Source of the DNA: Taxawa tesnikishii (nom. ined.)
Lineage: Eukaryota > Ascomycota > Dothideomycetes > Dothideales
Reading direction: 5' to 3'
NCBI GenBank assembly: GCA_030247885.1
Contig: JAPDRO010000009.1
Coordinates: forward strand, 248,001-312,000
DNA: 64,000 bases
Below are positions 12,390 to 23,915 of this stretch, one piece after another; position 1 is the stretch's first letter; the number at the start of each line of letters is the position of its first letter. Both the position numbers and the translations under genes were made by a program. The notes beneath the pieces were generated by a model that did no database searches, was not told the DNA's origin, and was given only the letters and a program-made list of their open reading frames with translations.

Positions 12390-15291
12390 CTAGAACTGCC
12401 AGCGCGTGTTGATCTGCTTGCGCTTCACCTACAGATTGTTAGCCATCCCGTATACGGGCATCAGTCCCTAGCACTTTTAACTCACCAGAGGGGCCACGAC
12501 GAGTGTACCAACAGCCAGAGCTGCTACAGTAGCCAGCATTTGCAGCTTGTTAAAGTCCTTGCCCAGCACATCAAACGAGAAACTCGGGTTGACTCTGGTT
12601 CCGAAAACGTCCAGACCGTACGCGAAAACAAGACTCGTACTCTCTAAAACTGCGGGACTCGTGGTGATCTTCTCCACGCCAAGCAGCTCCCGTTGGTGGT
12701 TCAAATACCATTTGGCATCGAACTCAAGGACTGGCGCGTAGCGCATAAGGCCTTCGGCTGCTTCAGTAGAGGTGGGGTCCCTGCCAACTGGCCGACGTGG
12801 GTCAATGACCGCTCGAGGTATGCCGACAATGGCACCGGACTCTGCCAAGACGGCCAGCAGCTGGCGAGAAGTGATTCCCTGTCGGGTTTGGGTAACAGCC
12901 ATGTGAGAGATGGGCTCCGGAATACTGTATGTCTGCAGAGCGACGTAAGGCTCATACTCCTGTCGCACCGTAGAGAAGTTGAACGCCGCGCCCAAAGGAC
13001 CTCTATCATTTGGTAGAGGAGACTCATAGAGTTCTCCAATGACGAGCTGATATCCTTTCGAGAGAGTTGTCGCAGAGTCGACGGCGAAAGAATATGCAAA
13101 CCAGTTCTCAGACAACGCACAGGAGATTGGAGAAGAGGTGTCCACCTTGGCATGCGTCTTAGATGATATTGTAGATCCAGTCACGGCATCAAGGACGTAG
13201 AATGAGGCGGTTTTCTCGGTGTCCGAAATGCCGACAACAAGGAGGAGATTGGGGTTCAAGTACTTGTATAACACTCTCCGGTCTCCGAGAACTCTGCCGA
13301 TAGAGGCCACGGGGTCTACCGCTGGACGAGAAGTCACGCTCGCTATGCGTTGGTCACCAACGGGCTTGAACTCCCAGAACGGGGCTGCTGAGGCTTGGTG
13401 AGCAGACAATCCAATGACTGCACCGCCAGTAAGAGCGTAACTGTATTCTGGTTGAGTTGATGGCGGCTTGGCAGTAGGTTGTGCGCTCGATGACAGCCTG
13501 GTTCCAGTAGAAGCGTTGAACGAAATCCATGCCTGGTTCTCGGTGTCCAGAAGCTGCACTGTGCCATCGGGGCTTGCAATAAGTTGAGGCGTTTCCAGTG
13601 TCGATCCGACAGGGATTGGCAGGGCCTGAACGTTCCACACAACCTGTCCACTTTCGCCTGCGTCCAGGGCGATTAGTCTCCCAGTATCGGTTGCACAGAT
13701 CACAAGCTTGTGATAACCAAAGGTGTCGTGCGCAGTAGATGCAATCTGTGGTGCCTTGCCAAGACCAGTGCTATGCAGGAACCTGTCCGGCAGTGTAGCC
13801 AGATATCCAGGCAGCAGTTTGAGGTCCTTCAAGTGTCGTCTTGTCCGGTGGAGATAGGCCTCGACAACCGTGCCATGGCCCTCCACTTCAAGTTCCTGGA
13901 TCAAATCTTCCTTGGTTGGGGGTATGCCCAGACAGCAGACCTCGTACCAGCAAGTGCCTCGGGTCTTTGCCAGCTCATGGTTCCGTCCCGTACAAGTACC
14001 CAGTCATTCGAGGACAGGAAGATGGCAGAGCGCACGGCCGCTACTGAATCGCCTTTGACAGACACCTCCGACACGGCGTGCAGCGGAGTCCTGTCCTGGA
14101 GATGAGATGCACCCAGAGATGAGACGGGCCACCGTGCCAGAATACCATGGGAGGCGGAAGACACCACCGAGACTTCGCCCTCGGAAACTCTAGTGAAATA
14201 CACGTTGGCGTCTGAGACGCTAGTGGAGAACACGCCGGCGCCTCCCAATCTGGAAAGGCTGTACGCCTTCTTCACTGTAGAGGATTTTAGGTCAACATGG
14301 TACACTTCCGCCCAGTGTTCGGTGGATGTCTCATAATGCACAAGGAAATGCGCGTGAGCGTCGATATGGTATGGTGCGTGCAGAGAAATCTTCTTGATCT
14401 CTGTCCCCGTTGACGCAACATTGAAGGTTGACACGCCCTTCGTGCCGATAATGTTTACCTTCAGCAGACCACGAGTCTTGTCTGTCCAAGCAATGATGGG
14501 CGAAGCCGAATTGGCCCCCACCGTGAGTATGTCCTCAATCGAAGAGAGGTCACTGTCCGAGGCGAGGCTGTGTTGGTCCGTCTTACGGCCATTTGTGGGA
14601 TCCAAGCTCACTACCTTAATCTTGCCACCACCTAGGAGATTCTTGTGCATTGAGATAAGATACACCTCAGTTGCCGAAGCGGAAACTTGGTGGGGAACAT
14701 CACCACTGCCCACAGTTCAGCATGCTGGTGGTATGCGCACAATTCCGAAACCTACCTCTCATCTTTGAACTCCCATCTTACATGGCCGGTACGTGTGTCA
14801 ATCCTTCGCAGTATAGGATGGTCATGTCCGATAAGGACAATAGCATCTTTGCCGGAAGCTCCTTCTCTTCCATCTTGCAACTCCAAAATCTCCAAATCCT
14901 TGACTTGCGCACCAAGCTGTGTAGACCACAGTTGACGTCCATCTGCAGCACTCCAGCCGGCCAGTTCGCTGTCGACGGCGCTGATCACAACATCCTGGCC
15001 AGAACCTGCGCGCAAGAAAGATGAGCTTGCATTCTTTTGCGAAGCCAATGCCTGGCGCCACACCAAGCTGCCGTCTTTAGGATGGACGGCACCGAGGACA
15101 GCCTTGTCCGAAAGCGTGTATAGAAGGGATGCCTTGGATCCAGCGAAGGGTTGGTGGAAGAAGGTGGTGTGCTCTTGAGGAGCGCCCAGAAGGGCAAGGT
15201 GGTAGTCTACCTGCCAGGCATCATCGGCGAAGACGGCATTCGCTGCCTTGCAAAATATGGCGGCTGCTGCGAGCACCGACTGTAAACGCAT
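12390..15291 (-). CDS. EMC1: ER membrane protein complex subunit 1
   Basis: Largest subunit of the ER membrane complex, which inserts tail-anchored and multi-pass proteins. Exons: 15291-14756, 14705-12486 and 12428-12390, giving about 931 residues, as expected. There is a cleavable signal peptide (MRLQSVLAAAAIFCKA), an N-terminal PQQ-type beta-propeller (KDGSLVWRQ, DGRQLWSTQ), the conserved SWQRPEALA region, the DUF1620 C-terminal domain and one membrane helix (MLATVAALAVGTLVVAPL) before the basic tail KRKQINTRWQF. The two introns (50 and 57 nt) are in phase. The frame slips by one base at a G run, 13918-13922 (C run on the coding strand); a single extra base there gives AYPPTKEDLIQELEVEG, the expected family sequence. 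Read as it stands, the gene would stop about halfway, at 13901. A sequencing undercall is the likely cause. Confidence 0.9.
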
Positions 15292-17004
15292 AATGACATG
15301 CAGGCAGAGATGGAGTATCACTATCGCAAGCCTGAAGCGCGTCTCTCTGTGCTGTCGTCTCGTCTACAAGACCCTCTCTCGGCTAAAGCCGCTAACCGTG
15401 CGCTTAACTCGGCAACTCTGCTCGCTTTTGGGGAGGAAATCGGTCACGGTTCATAGAGAGGCATCCCGACCGAGATCTTGCCTGCAGGTCTGTCGTCATG
15501 CATGTCCCTCTCTCCTCAGACATATGAGAGCTTGCTCGCTTCGGATTAGAAGAACGACAGAGGGGCATTACATAGAAACACAAACAACAGCCAACCGCTA
15601 GATTCTCGCATGCTTGTCTGTACCTGGCTGGATGCGACCTCCTGCCCTACCATCTTATTCCCAGCTGCAACCTCGAGATTCTCCAATTGATCATCTGAGC
15701 TTCGGTTCTGGAAAGCTTCTAGCTGCGGAACCGACCAGAGAATCGGAGATTCGAATGCAACCTGGGAGTCGCACGGTTGGAGATCAACAAGCCACTGACG
15801 TCCAGCGACCCAGCAGACGGGGATGGAAGGGTGCCCTCGCACATGTCGTTGAGATGGTGAAACTGTGAAACCGTGAAACGCATGTTCACGCACACATCGT
15901 TCAGGCACAGGATGACGTACGGGGCATGTTTAACCACCGGAGTTTTTGGTGAACGCGGAAGCATCACCAACATTCGGCATGTTTCACAGGGCTACAAGCG
16001 CGAGCAAGCCTGCGATGGATCGGAGCAGAGGGCGGAAAGTGGGCGCCGGTGCACGTCGCTGGTTTGCGCGGAGAACGTGAGCTTTGTTCCGGATGCTAAT
16101 GCTCTTTGCTAGCGCGCCAGACAGAGCGGTGACTGGTGACGCTCTTTCAAGCCATCTGCGTGGCCTTTCAAGGCTATCCAAGCATATGCAGCGCTTTTGA
16201 CGAATGACGGCTTGAGCAGAGGTCCGCCCGTCCTGCACGGCCGACTCGGCTCGCACTCCGGTAGGCAAATGCTGGTCAATCTCGAGGATACCGACACTTA
16301 GCGAGGGCGCCGGCTATCTTCTGCCAGATGCACCGGATTTTATCAGGCATTATGTCAGGGCTCATGATCCTCAGTCTTGTTGTTCTCCCCGAGCACTGTT
16401 GGTACCCAGAGGTGCAAGGAAAAGGTAAAATATGTCTGTAGCCCGCCGTTCTGCGCGCCCGCGTCGGAAAGACAGTGCCATTGTCGTCTCTCGTTAGCAG
16501 CAGTAGTGCATCCTTAGCAACCGTATATCTATCACTGGTATAGACGCCTCAGCAGTTTGCTAGCTCTTGCGCACCGCCAATGTGAGTCGAGCAGAGTCCT
16601 TGACCGGGAGCAACAGCGCCCCAGACAGCGTGACCATCCGTGTACACGTACTGATGGGGTCTATAGCGTTACACCCGTCGGGGATCCCAGTACGACAGCG
16701 CAACCCCCGGCGACTGTTTTCGGGCGCAACAACAGGAAGCTCTGGTCGTCGGTCCGCGCGAGATAGTTGCTAGAGCCCGGAGGACTTTGTGACCACGACG
16801 GTTGCTAGACTTGCCGTCCTGAGACATTCGGAGCTTGCAAATAATCCCCTGCCCTCTGAAACTTTGGCGTGGGGAGAAGCACGGCTGCTGTTTCTCGCCC
16901 GCTTGCACGCTGCAAGTCCGCCGATCAAGAAATTCCAGGAGTAGAACTGGAAGAACAGGATCGCCAATCCAAAGCAGCGTTGTCTGTAACAAACTGTTAT
17001 TGTC
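15292..17004. other. Divergent promoter region EMC1 / Rsr1
   Basis: A 1.7-kb spacer between two divergent genes. The reading frames in it lack domain character. No strong TATA element or clear repeat was seen. Confidence 0.55.
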
Positions 17005-18088
17005 ATGTCGCGCGTTCCGCAGCAGAGGTGAGAACAAAAATTCAAGATGCGCAGGATTTCTGGAACTGACGAAGTTCAGGGAGTATCACATAGTCGTGTT
17101 GGGCTCGGGTGGGTTCAAACGAGATACTTGTGGATTCGCCTGATCTAATCTGACATGCCCTTTGCAGGTGGAGTTGGGAAAAGCTGTCTAACAGGTTAGC
17201 ATTTGAGGTTCCTTTGCATAGTCCGCTTGACTGACTGATCCTCGCAGCGCAATTCGTCCAGAACGTCTGGATAGAGCGCTACGATCCGACGATCGAGGAT
17301 TCGTATAGGAAACAGATAGAAGTAGACGTAAGTTATAATGTTGAAGCTGAGAATGTGGCATTCTTGTATTCAACACCATAGCCAATCTGGGATGGCTGGA
17401 ATCCTTGTTTCCAGCATGCGAGCGCATACGCGAATTGCTCAGGCTAAGTCTTTGCAGGGCCGGCAAGTCGTACTTGAAATCTTAGACACAGCTGGTACAG
17501 AACAGTTCAGTGAGTAAACACAAGCCTGGCCATTTTCTTGCCATTTGCTAATCTCTGTGCAGCTGCCATGAGGTAACAACCTCAACTCTTCAAACGAGTC
17601 GAAGAAAGCGGACGCTTACTCTTCACAGGGAACTGTACATGAAGTCCGGACAAGGCTTCCTTCTGGTCTTCAGCATAGCGTCAATGTCATCACTGAACGA
17701 ATTGCACGAGCTACGAGAACAGCTTGTCAATCTCAAGGACGACCCCAATGTGCCTATCGTGCTCGTAGGTAACAAGTCCGACCTGGAGGAAGACCGCGCC
17801 GTTTCGCGCGCTCGAGCCTTTGCAGTATCACAGAGCTGGGGAAATGTGCCCTACTATGAAACGAGCGCGAAACGACGATCGAACGTCAATGAGGTTTTTG
17901 TAGATGTTTGCAGGCAAATAATCCGCAGGGACAACGCAAGATCGAGGGTCCCGACCGACACTTACGACAGGGACAGGGACAGGGACAGGCGACGACGCCG
18001 AGTGATCGAGGAAGACGATGACGAGAGTTGGCGACGCAGGCGACGCAGAGACCGGAGGCGGCATGGAAGCAAATGTACCATCTTGTAA
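17005..18088 (+). CDS. RSR1: Ras-family GTPase Rsr1/Bud1 (Krev-1/Rap type)
   Basis: Small GTPase of the Rap/Rsr1 branch, which marks sites of polarised growth at the plasma membrane. Seven exons: 17005-17027, 17080-17108, 17168-17194, 17248-17327, 17458-17509, 17563-17572 and 17629-18088, giving 226 residues. All G-boxes are intact: P-loop GSGGVGKS, effector [21 protein letters not shown] and ETSAK. The C terminus is a long Arg/Asp-rich hypervariable tail ending in CTIL, a CAAX box whose final Leu predicts geranylgeranylation. The start [11 protein letters not shown] follows from a spliced first exon and matches the family N terminus. Exon 6 is only 10 nt (within TAMRE). The 3' end converges on the carboxylase beta gene, with 67 bp between the stop codons. 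Confidence 0.95.
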
Positions 18089-18155
18089 GGCTACCGCCAC
18101 TGTGATACCATAGATTTAGACGTGTGTCAAAAAGCTATTTTGTTTCGCACAGCAA

Positions 18156-19983
18156 CTACATTCTGAAGACGCCCCATCTCGTCTCCTTCTCCTCAGCACT
18201 GCCAGACATGGCGGCTTGCAAGCTCATGCCTAGGACCCGTCTCGTGTGCGAAGGTGGTATAATGCCGTCATCCCATAACCTGGCTGTGGAGAAAGTAGCC
18301 TCACTCTCGAGCTCAATTCTTTCCCTGAGTTTCGGATCTACCTGCTTTCCGACAGCTTCCATGACTGCAGATAGTTGCTCTGGACCCATGACGCTCGTCT
18401 TCGCCGTAGGCCAAGCCCAAAGGAAGCGTGGCGAGTACGCTCGACCGCTGTTTACGTCAGTCCATGTTTCGACGACGCTCGGTGACTGCAGTTCACACTT
18501 ACCACATCCCGTAATTTCCAGCTCCAGCGGAACTGCCAAACACGACTGTGAATTTGGGCACATCGGCACAAGCGACGGCGGTGACCAGTTTGGCGCCATT
18601 TTTGGCGATACCACCCTTCTCGGCGTCCTGACCTACCATAAACCCGGATATGTTTTGCAGAAAAACCAGCGGGATGTTTCGCTTGGCGCACAGCTGGATG
18701 AAATGTGCGCCTTTGAGCGACGACTCGGAGAATAGGATGCCGTTGTTCGCAACAATGCCAACCGGGTGGCCGTATATCGTCGCAAACCCCGTCACCAGTG
18801 TCGAACCATACAATGGCTTGAACTCACTGAAAGCACTCCCATCAACGACGCGAGCGATGATTTCGTGTGCGTCAACTTGCGTCTTCAGATTTGTCCCTAG
18901 TATTCCTCCGAGCTCTTCCGGGTCGTAGATTGGTTCCGCCCATCCTTCGATTTGCGATGGATTGGGTAGCTTAGGATAGTTCAGGTTTTGCACACATCTC
19001 CGGGCAAGAATAAGGGCGTGCGCGTCGTCTACCGCCAAATAGTCTGTTACACCGCTGATCTCGCTATGCAGCTTGCCACCACCAAGGTCTTCTGCGCTGA
19101 CTACCTCTCCGGTTGCGGCTTTGACCAGTGGCGGCCCTGCGAGGAAGATGTGTCCCTGTTCCTGCACAATTATACTCTCATCGCTCATGCTGGGAACGTA
19201 TGCGCCTCCAGCCGTGCAGGGCCCCATGACAACGGACAATTGGGGAATGCTCATGGATGACATGCGTGCTTGGTTGTAGAAGATGCGACCGAAATGGTCG
19301 CGGTCGGGGAAGACATCTGCCTGGTGCGGGAGATTGGCACCACCCGAATCGACAAGGTAGATGCAGGGCAGGCGGTTCTGCATGGCGATTTCTTGAGCAC
19401 GCAAGTGCTTCTTGACCGTGACCGGATAGTAGGTCCCTCCCTTGACACTTGTTCAGTGAGTCCAGCTTCAAGCAATGTCCTTAGCTCAAGGCACGACCTA
19501 CGTGCTGTCGTTCGCTACAATCATGCACATGACGCCCTCAACTGTGCCAATGCCCGTCACCATTCCTCCTGCGGGCACCTCTTCGCCTGGATATACCTGA
19601 TGGCCGGCCAGGGCGGAAAGTTCCAAGAATGGTGTGCCAGGATCTACGAGCGCGGTGATCCTGTCTCGGACCAGCATCTTCCCTCTGGCAACGTGCTTCT
19701 CCCTCGCCTTTGTAGGTCCACCTCTTGCTGCTTCCTCGTGGAGAAGGGTGAGTTTGCGCATCAGATCGTTCATGTTCCTTTCATTCTCTCGATAAGCACC
19801 AGAAGAGGTGTCAACAGTGCTCTGGATTACCGAGACCTTTCCAGCCTGGTGAGGAGAGGTATAGGTCGCTGCTGAACGCGTCCATTGCGATTGGATCTCT
19901 CTGGACGGCGGTAGTGGTGGTCTCCTTGCGAGCAGAGTACGGGACAGCAGAGCCCATGGCTGCCGGGAGCGTGCTGCAGCCAT
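18156..19983 (-). CDS. mccB: 3-methylcrotonyl-CoA carboxylase beta (carboxyltransferase) subunit
   Basis: Non-biotin subunit of the mitochondrial enzyme that converts 3-methylcrotonyl-CoA to 3-methylglutaconyl-CoA in leucine breakdown. Exons: 19983-19502, 19447-18503 and 18447-18156, giving 572 residues. The N terminus ([20 protein letters not shown]) is a plausible mitochondrial presequence. Typical family segments include [52 protein letters not shown] and, in the second crotonase-like fold, [20 protein letters not shown]. The frame is intact, and both introns (54 and 55 nt) fall in phase. It is divergently arranged with isovaleryl-CoA dehydrogenase, the enzyme of the preceding step, which suggests joint control. 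Confidence 0.96.
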
Positions 19984-20185
19984 TGATCTGGGTAATACTA
20001 CTACATGACAGTGCTGCTTGTTGCCGCACTGAAGTAGAGAGTAGAGGGAGAGTCAATAAGGCACCCTGCATTCCCCGCATTCCGGAGCGCATCCGCCGAT
20101 GCTAGCCGAGAGCCGCTGTAGGGATGCTTTCTGGAGACCCCGGACTCGTTCCATATCACTGACTGAGCATACTACATCACTCAGT
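19984..20185. promoter_or_regulatory. Shared 202-bp divergent promoter of mccB and the isovaleryl-CoA dehydrogenase gene
   Basis: Only 202 bp separate the two start codons of consecutive leucine-pathway enzymes on opposite strands. The segment must hold both 5' UTRs and both core promoters. No TATA box stands out. CCGCAT/CCGGAG-like GC-rich triplets occur around 20077-20098, but I cannot assign a factor. Confidence 0.6.
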
Positions 20186-21723
20186 ATGCCTCCCGTAACA
20201 CCACTACGTCTCTTGTCTCGTGTGCTCGAGTGTCCTCGATCACCGAGGCCGTCTTTGGCACAGTATCAGTGGCGGAGATGTGCTTCAACAAAGCATCCAA
20301 AAGGCTTCGAACCGCCCTCACGCGAGGATCTAGACGAGCTGCGGGAACGGACTCAGGAGTTCGCCAGTAGGTGTACTCTACGCCAGCAGAAGACTGTTAA
20401 CCGTGAACTTTTGCTTTCGGGTTGCGTACTTTGTTTCTGCACGAATGCTAACGAGTTACAGGACGAGAGATCCCTGAGGAAGTTGCTCAGAAGACAGACT
20501 ACGAGAATGAGTTTCCCAACGACATGTGGAGGAAACTAGGTGAAGCAGGGTTCGTCCCTTCGCTAGATGCTTTGAGCCGGACTAAGATTGAGCAGCTTTT
20601 TGGGCATTACCGCCGACGAAGACTACGGCGGTCTTGCCATGGGTTACCAAGCTCATTGCATTGTCATGGAGGAAATATCTCGTGCATCAGGTGCCGAAAC
20701 GAGCTACGTACGCACATTGGACCTCTGCTTACATGCTTAGGCAGTATTGGTCTCTCCTATGCCGCGCATTCTCAGCTCTGCGTCAACCAGTTGATGTTGA
20801 ATGGGAATGATGATCAGAAGCAGCGGTTTCTCCCCGATCTCATCGCCGGCAAGAAGATTGGTGGCCTCGCCATGTCGGAACATTCAGCCGGTAGCGATGT
20901 AGTCAGCATGAAGATGACCGCGAAAGAAGTCGACGGAGGCTATCTCCTCAACGGCACGAAAATGTGGATAACTAATGTAAGACTCTTAGCCGCGAATACT
21001 TATTCTTGTTCCTGACGTCTAGTATTCTAGGGCCCAGACGCACACACCATAGTGGTGTATGCGAAAACAGAACCATCCGCTGGATCCAAAGGTATGACGG
21101 CGTTCATTGTCGATACCAGCGCCAAAGGCTTCTCATGTGCTCGAAAACTGGACAAGCTCGGTATGAGAGGTTCTAACACCGGCGAGCTCATCTTAGAAGA
21201 TGTCTTCGTACCGCGGGAAAACGTTCTCGGGGGCGTCAACAAGGGCGTACGAGTGCTAATGGAAGGACTCGACCTGGAACGTCTTGTCCTGAGCGCCGGC
21301 CCGCTCGGTCTCATGCAGGCAGCTCTTGACATCACTTTGCCGTTTACACACCAGAGAAAGCAGTTTGGACAACCCATCGCTCACAACCAGTTCATCCAAG
21401 GAAAGCTCGCAGACATGTACACAAAATATCGTGTTTGTTCAGCTTTTACCCATTCGGTGGCTGCTGCGATCGACAACAACCCGTCAGCACCACAGATCAA
21501 AACTCAAGACTGTGCAGGAGCCATCTTGTATGCCGCCGAACGAGCCACGGAGTGCGGCATGGATGCTATCCAATGCCTTGGGGGCACGGGGTATGTAAAC
21601 GAGGTCAGCGCTGGGCGAATCATGCGAGATGCCAAGCTGTACGAGATCGGAGCCGGTACAAGTGAAATTCGGAGGATGGTCATTGGGAGGAGTTTCAACA
21701 AGGAGTACGCTAGCTCGATCTAA
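20186..21723 (+). CDS. ivdA: Isovaleryl-CoA dehydrogenase
   Basis: Mitochondrial FAD enzyme that oxidises isovaleryl-CoA to 3-methylcrotonyl-CoA, the substrate of the carboxylase encoded next door and at 50.4-52.7 kb. Exons: 20186-20366, 20462-20549, 20596-20690, 20741-20976 and 21031-21723, giving 430 residues. Family landmarks are [49 protein letters not shown] (FAD and substrate contact), [15 protein letters not shown] with the catalytic Glu characteristic of isovaleryl-CoA dehydrogenases, and [11 protein letters not shown]. The N terminus is Arg-rich and lacks acidic residues, as in a mitochondrial targeting peptide. Intron 2 (46 nt) uses a GTTCGT donor. The frame is intact. Confidence 0.96.
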
Positions 21724-21927
21724 TACCAGCAATGACCTTGTCGACAAGTCCAAGCCCGCAGTTCCAGTCATTGCAAATGCTACCACTGTAACCACGAGAG
21801 GCTCTTTGAGGAATGCTGTAACTCCTCGAAGACCAACCGAAGAGGTTTGGACGTGTATGTAACGATAGAACCCCGCAGATGCCCGTCTGAGCAGAAATGA
21901 CCTATCACCGAGAGGTGCTGTGCGTTA

Positions 21928-23511
21928 TCAGCTACCCTTGCCGTGGTAAGTGATTGACCGCTCGATCAAAAACTCTTCCAGCCCCCAAATCGCGTTTTGC
22001 CGTCCCCAACCACTCCCCTTCACACCTCCCTGAGGACCCGTCGCTGTCGCAATGTCAGCTCTGCCGTTCGCCTATAGACGGAACAGACTTACCGCTTGTG
22101 TAAAGACTAATCCAGTTAATGTGAACCTGGCCATACTCTAGCTCCCTACCCATCTTGATACCTCGTTCCATGTTCTGGGTATGAATGGTAGCGTTCAATC
22201 CATATGCACTCCTGTTCGCCAAAGCAATGGCTTCTTCGTCGGTGTCGACCACGTACAAACTCGCGCTGGGTCCGAACGTCTCCTCATCAACGATTCTCAG
22301 CTCATCTTTCGAGGTTTTCGGATCCACGGCGACAATGGCAGGCTTAACGGCGTTCTTGCCAGCATACTCGACACCGCCAACGATGAACTTGTTTCCCTTC
22401 TCTTTCGCATCTTGCAGCACTTCGTAAGCATGTTTAGCGATGCCTTCATGCACGGCAGTTCCGCCAGGCGTCTCCTCGACAACCTTCGCCAAAAGCTTTT
22501 GGAACTCTTCCGCCACCTTGCGCTGTACGATGATCCGTTCCGTACTGAAGCAGACCTGTCCGTGATGCACCAGCGCACCCTTAGCGCACATGACAGCTGC
22601 TTTCTGCAGATCCGCATCATCGAGTACGACAGCCGGACATTTCCCTCCAAGCTCCATCAGGACCGGCTTCAGATACCTGGCTGCTGTTGCGCCAATGATG
22701 CGACCTACGGCTGCGCTGCCGATGAACTCGACTTTGCGGATACGCTCACTCGCGATCAACGCCTCAGTCACCTCTGCTGCGTCTTGCCGGGCCGCTTGCA
22801 GAGTGTTGATGACACCGGGCGGGCATCCAGCTTCGCGGTACATGTCGACGATCATGGTGTGTGTTAGTGGGGAGAGCTCGGAGGCTTTGAGGACAACGGT
22901 ACAACCTGCGCCCACGGCGGAAGTAATAGCCCTCGTAGCGAGGATGAGGGCGGCGTTCCATCTGCAGGGAAACAACGAATCAATGGTTCCGTCGAAGCGT
23001 GTACACGTGTTTTACGCGAGAATTTGGCAACGGACTCACGGCGGGATGATGAGAACGGGTCCGATGGGCTCTTTGTAGACAAAGGCCATGGTATCCGGCT
23101 TGTCGTTCGGCGGTATCACGCCTCTTATGCTCGATATGCAAGCCGCAATCTCCCTGATATAAGCCACGCTGAGCGCGACGTTATTCTCTGCCCAGCTCTG
23201 CTCACAGCTCGTCTCTGCCTTCTGTACCCTGACCAGCTCATCCTTGTTCTGTTCGAATAGATCTGCGACCTTGTATAGCAGATTCCGCCTCGCTGTGACT
23301 GTGGCCCTTTTCCAGCCGCCTTGAAATGCTTCGTACGCTGTCTCGCAGGCTTTGGTGCAAGTAGGAACATCGGTGCCCTGGAAATAGTGTATCGTTTCGC
23401 CGCTGACGGAGGAAGTTATGGGAAAGATGCGGTTTTCGTCAACGGGGAGGGGGAGTCTTTGATTACTATAGGCACGACAGAGCGGCCTTTGGAATCCTTT
23501 GCTAAGGGCAT
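21928..23511 (-). CDS. NAD(P)-dependent aldehyde dehydrogenase (salicylaldehyde/vanillin dehydrogenase-like)
   Basis: ALDH superfamily enzyme that oxidises an aldehyde to the acid. Exons: 23511-23040, 22961-22093 and 22043-21928, giving about 485 residues. Seen in it are the N-terminal VSGETIHYF region, the entry PWNAALILATR, the cofactor loop EFIGSAAVGRIIG, the catalytic Glu in LMELGGKCP and the catalytic Cys in HHGQVCFS. It ends with GGVKGSGWGRQNAIWGLEEF. Intron 2 (49 nt) ends at GACAG; the in-frame stop seen without splicing is intronic. The start ATG at 23511 (MPLAKDSKGRSVVPI) is in frame with the body only if one base is missing in the G run at 23444-23453 (C run on the coding strand). 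It is convergent with the isovaleryl-CoA dehydrogenase gene, 204 bp apart. Substrate assignment is by resemblance only. Confidence 0.88.
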
Positions 23512-23915
23512 GGTGTTGAATGTTCTCAACAAGAAGATGGGGGTGGAGATGTAATTCTACGAAGGAATACGGTGGGAAAGAGAAGAAAGACAAAGTACTA
23601 CACCAACATATATTGTTTTTGTTACCCACATACGGCTCTCTCACTGCCGGTCGCGTTTCACGGCACAACATCCGCAGTTGTTGCACAGGTTGCGTCCATG
23701 ATTCTCCAGTTGTGCGGGGAGGAAGTGGGGTTTTGAAGATGCCGGCAATTGTCCAAAGCGAGCCGATCGAAGCTTGTCGTGCGTGTATGCTAAAGACAAA
23801 GGTTGCGGACAAACAAAACGAAACTTGTGAACTGGCTTCTATGATATAAAAAAGTATGAGTACGTTGTCGGAAAGTACTTCGACGTCTCGACACTTCCCG
23901 AAGGCCACCCTCGAA

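Noticed and set aside
18124-19875. Plus-strand frames over the mccB gene
   Set aside because: Antisense shadows of conserved exons.
22044-22092. Apparent premature stop in the aldehyde dehydrogenase
   Set aside because: The stop lies inside a 49-nt intron; splicing restores the conserved C terminus.
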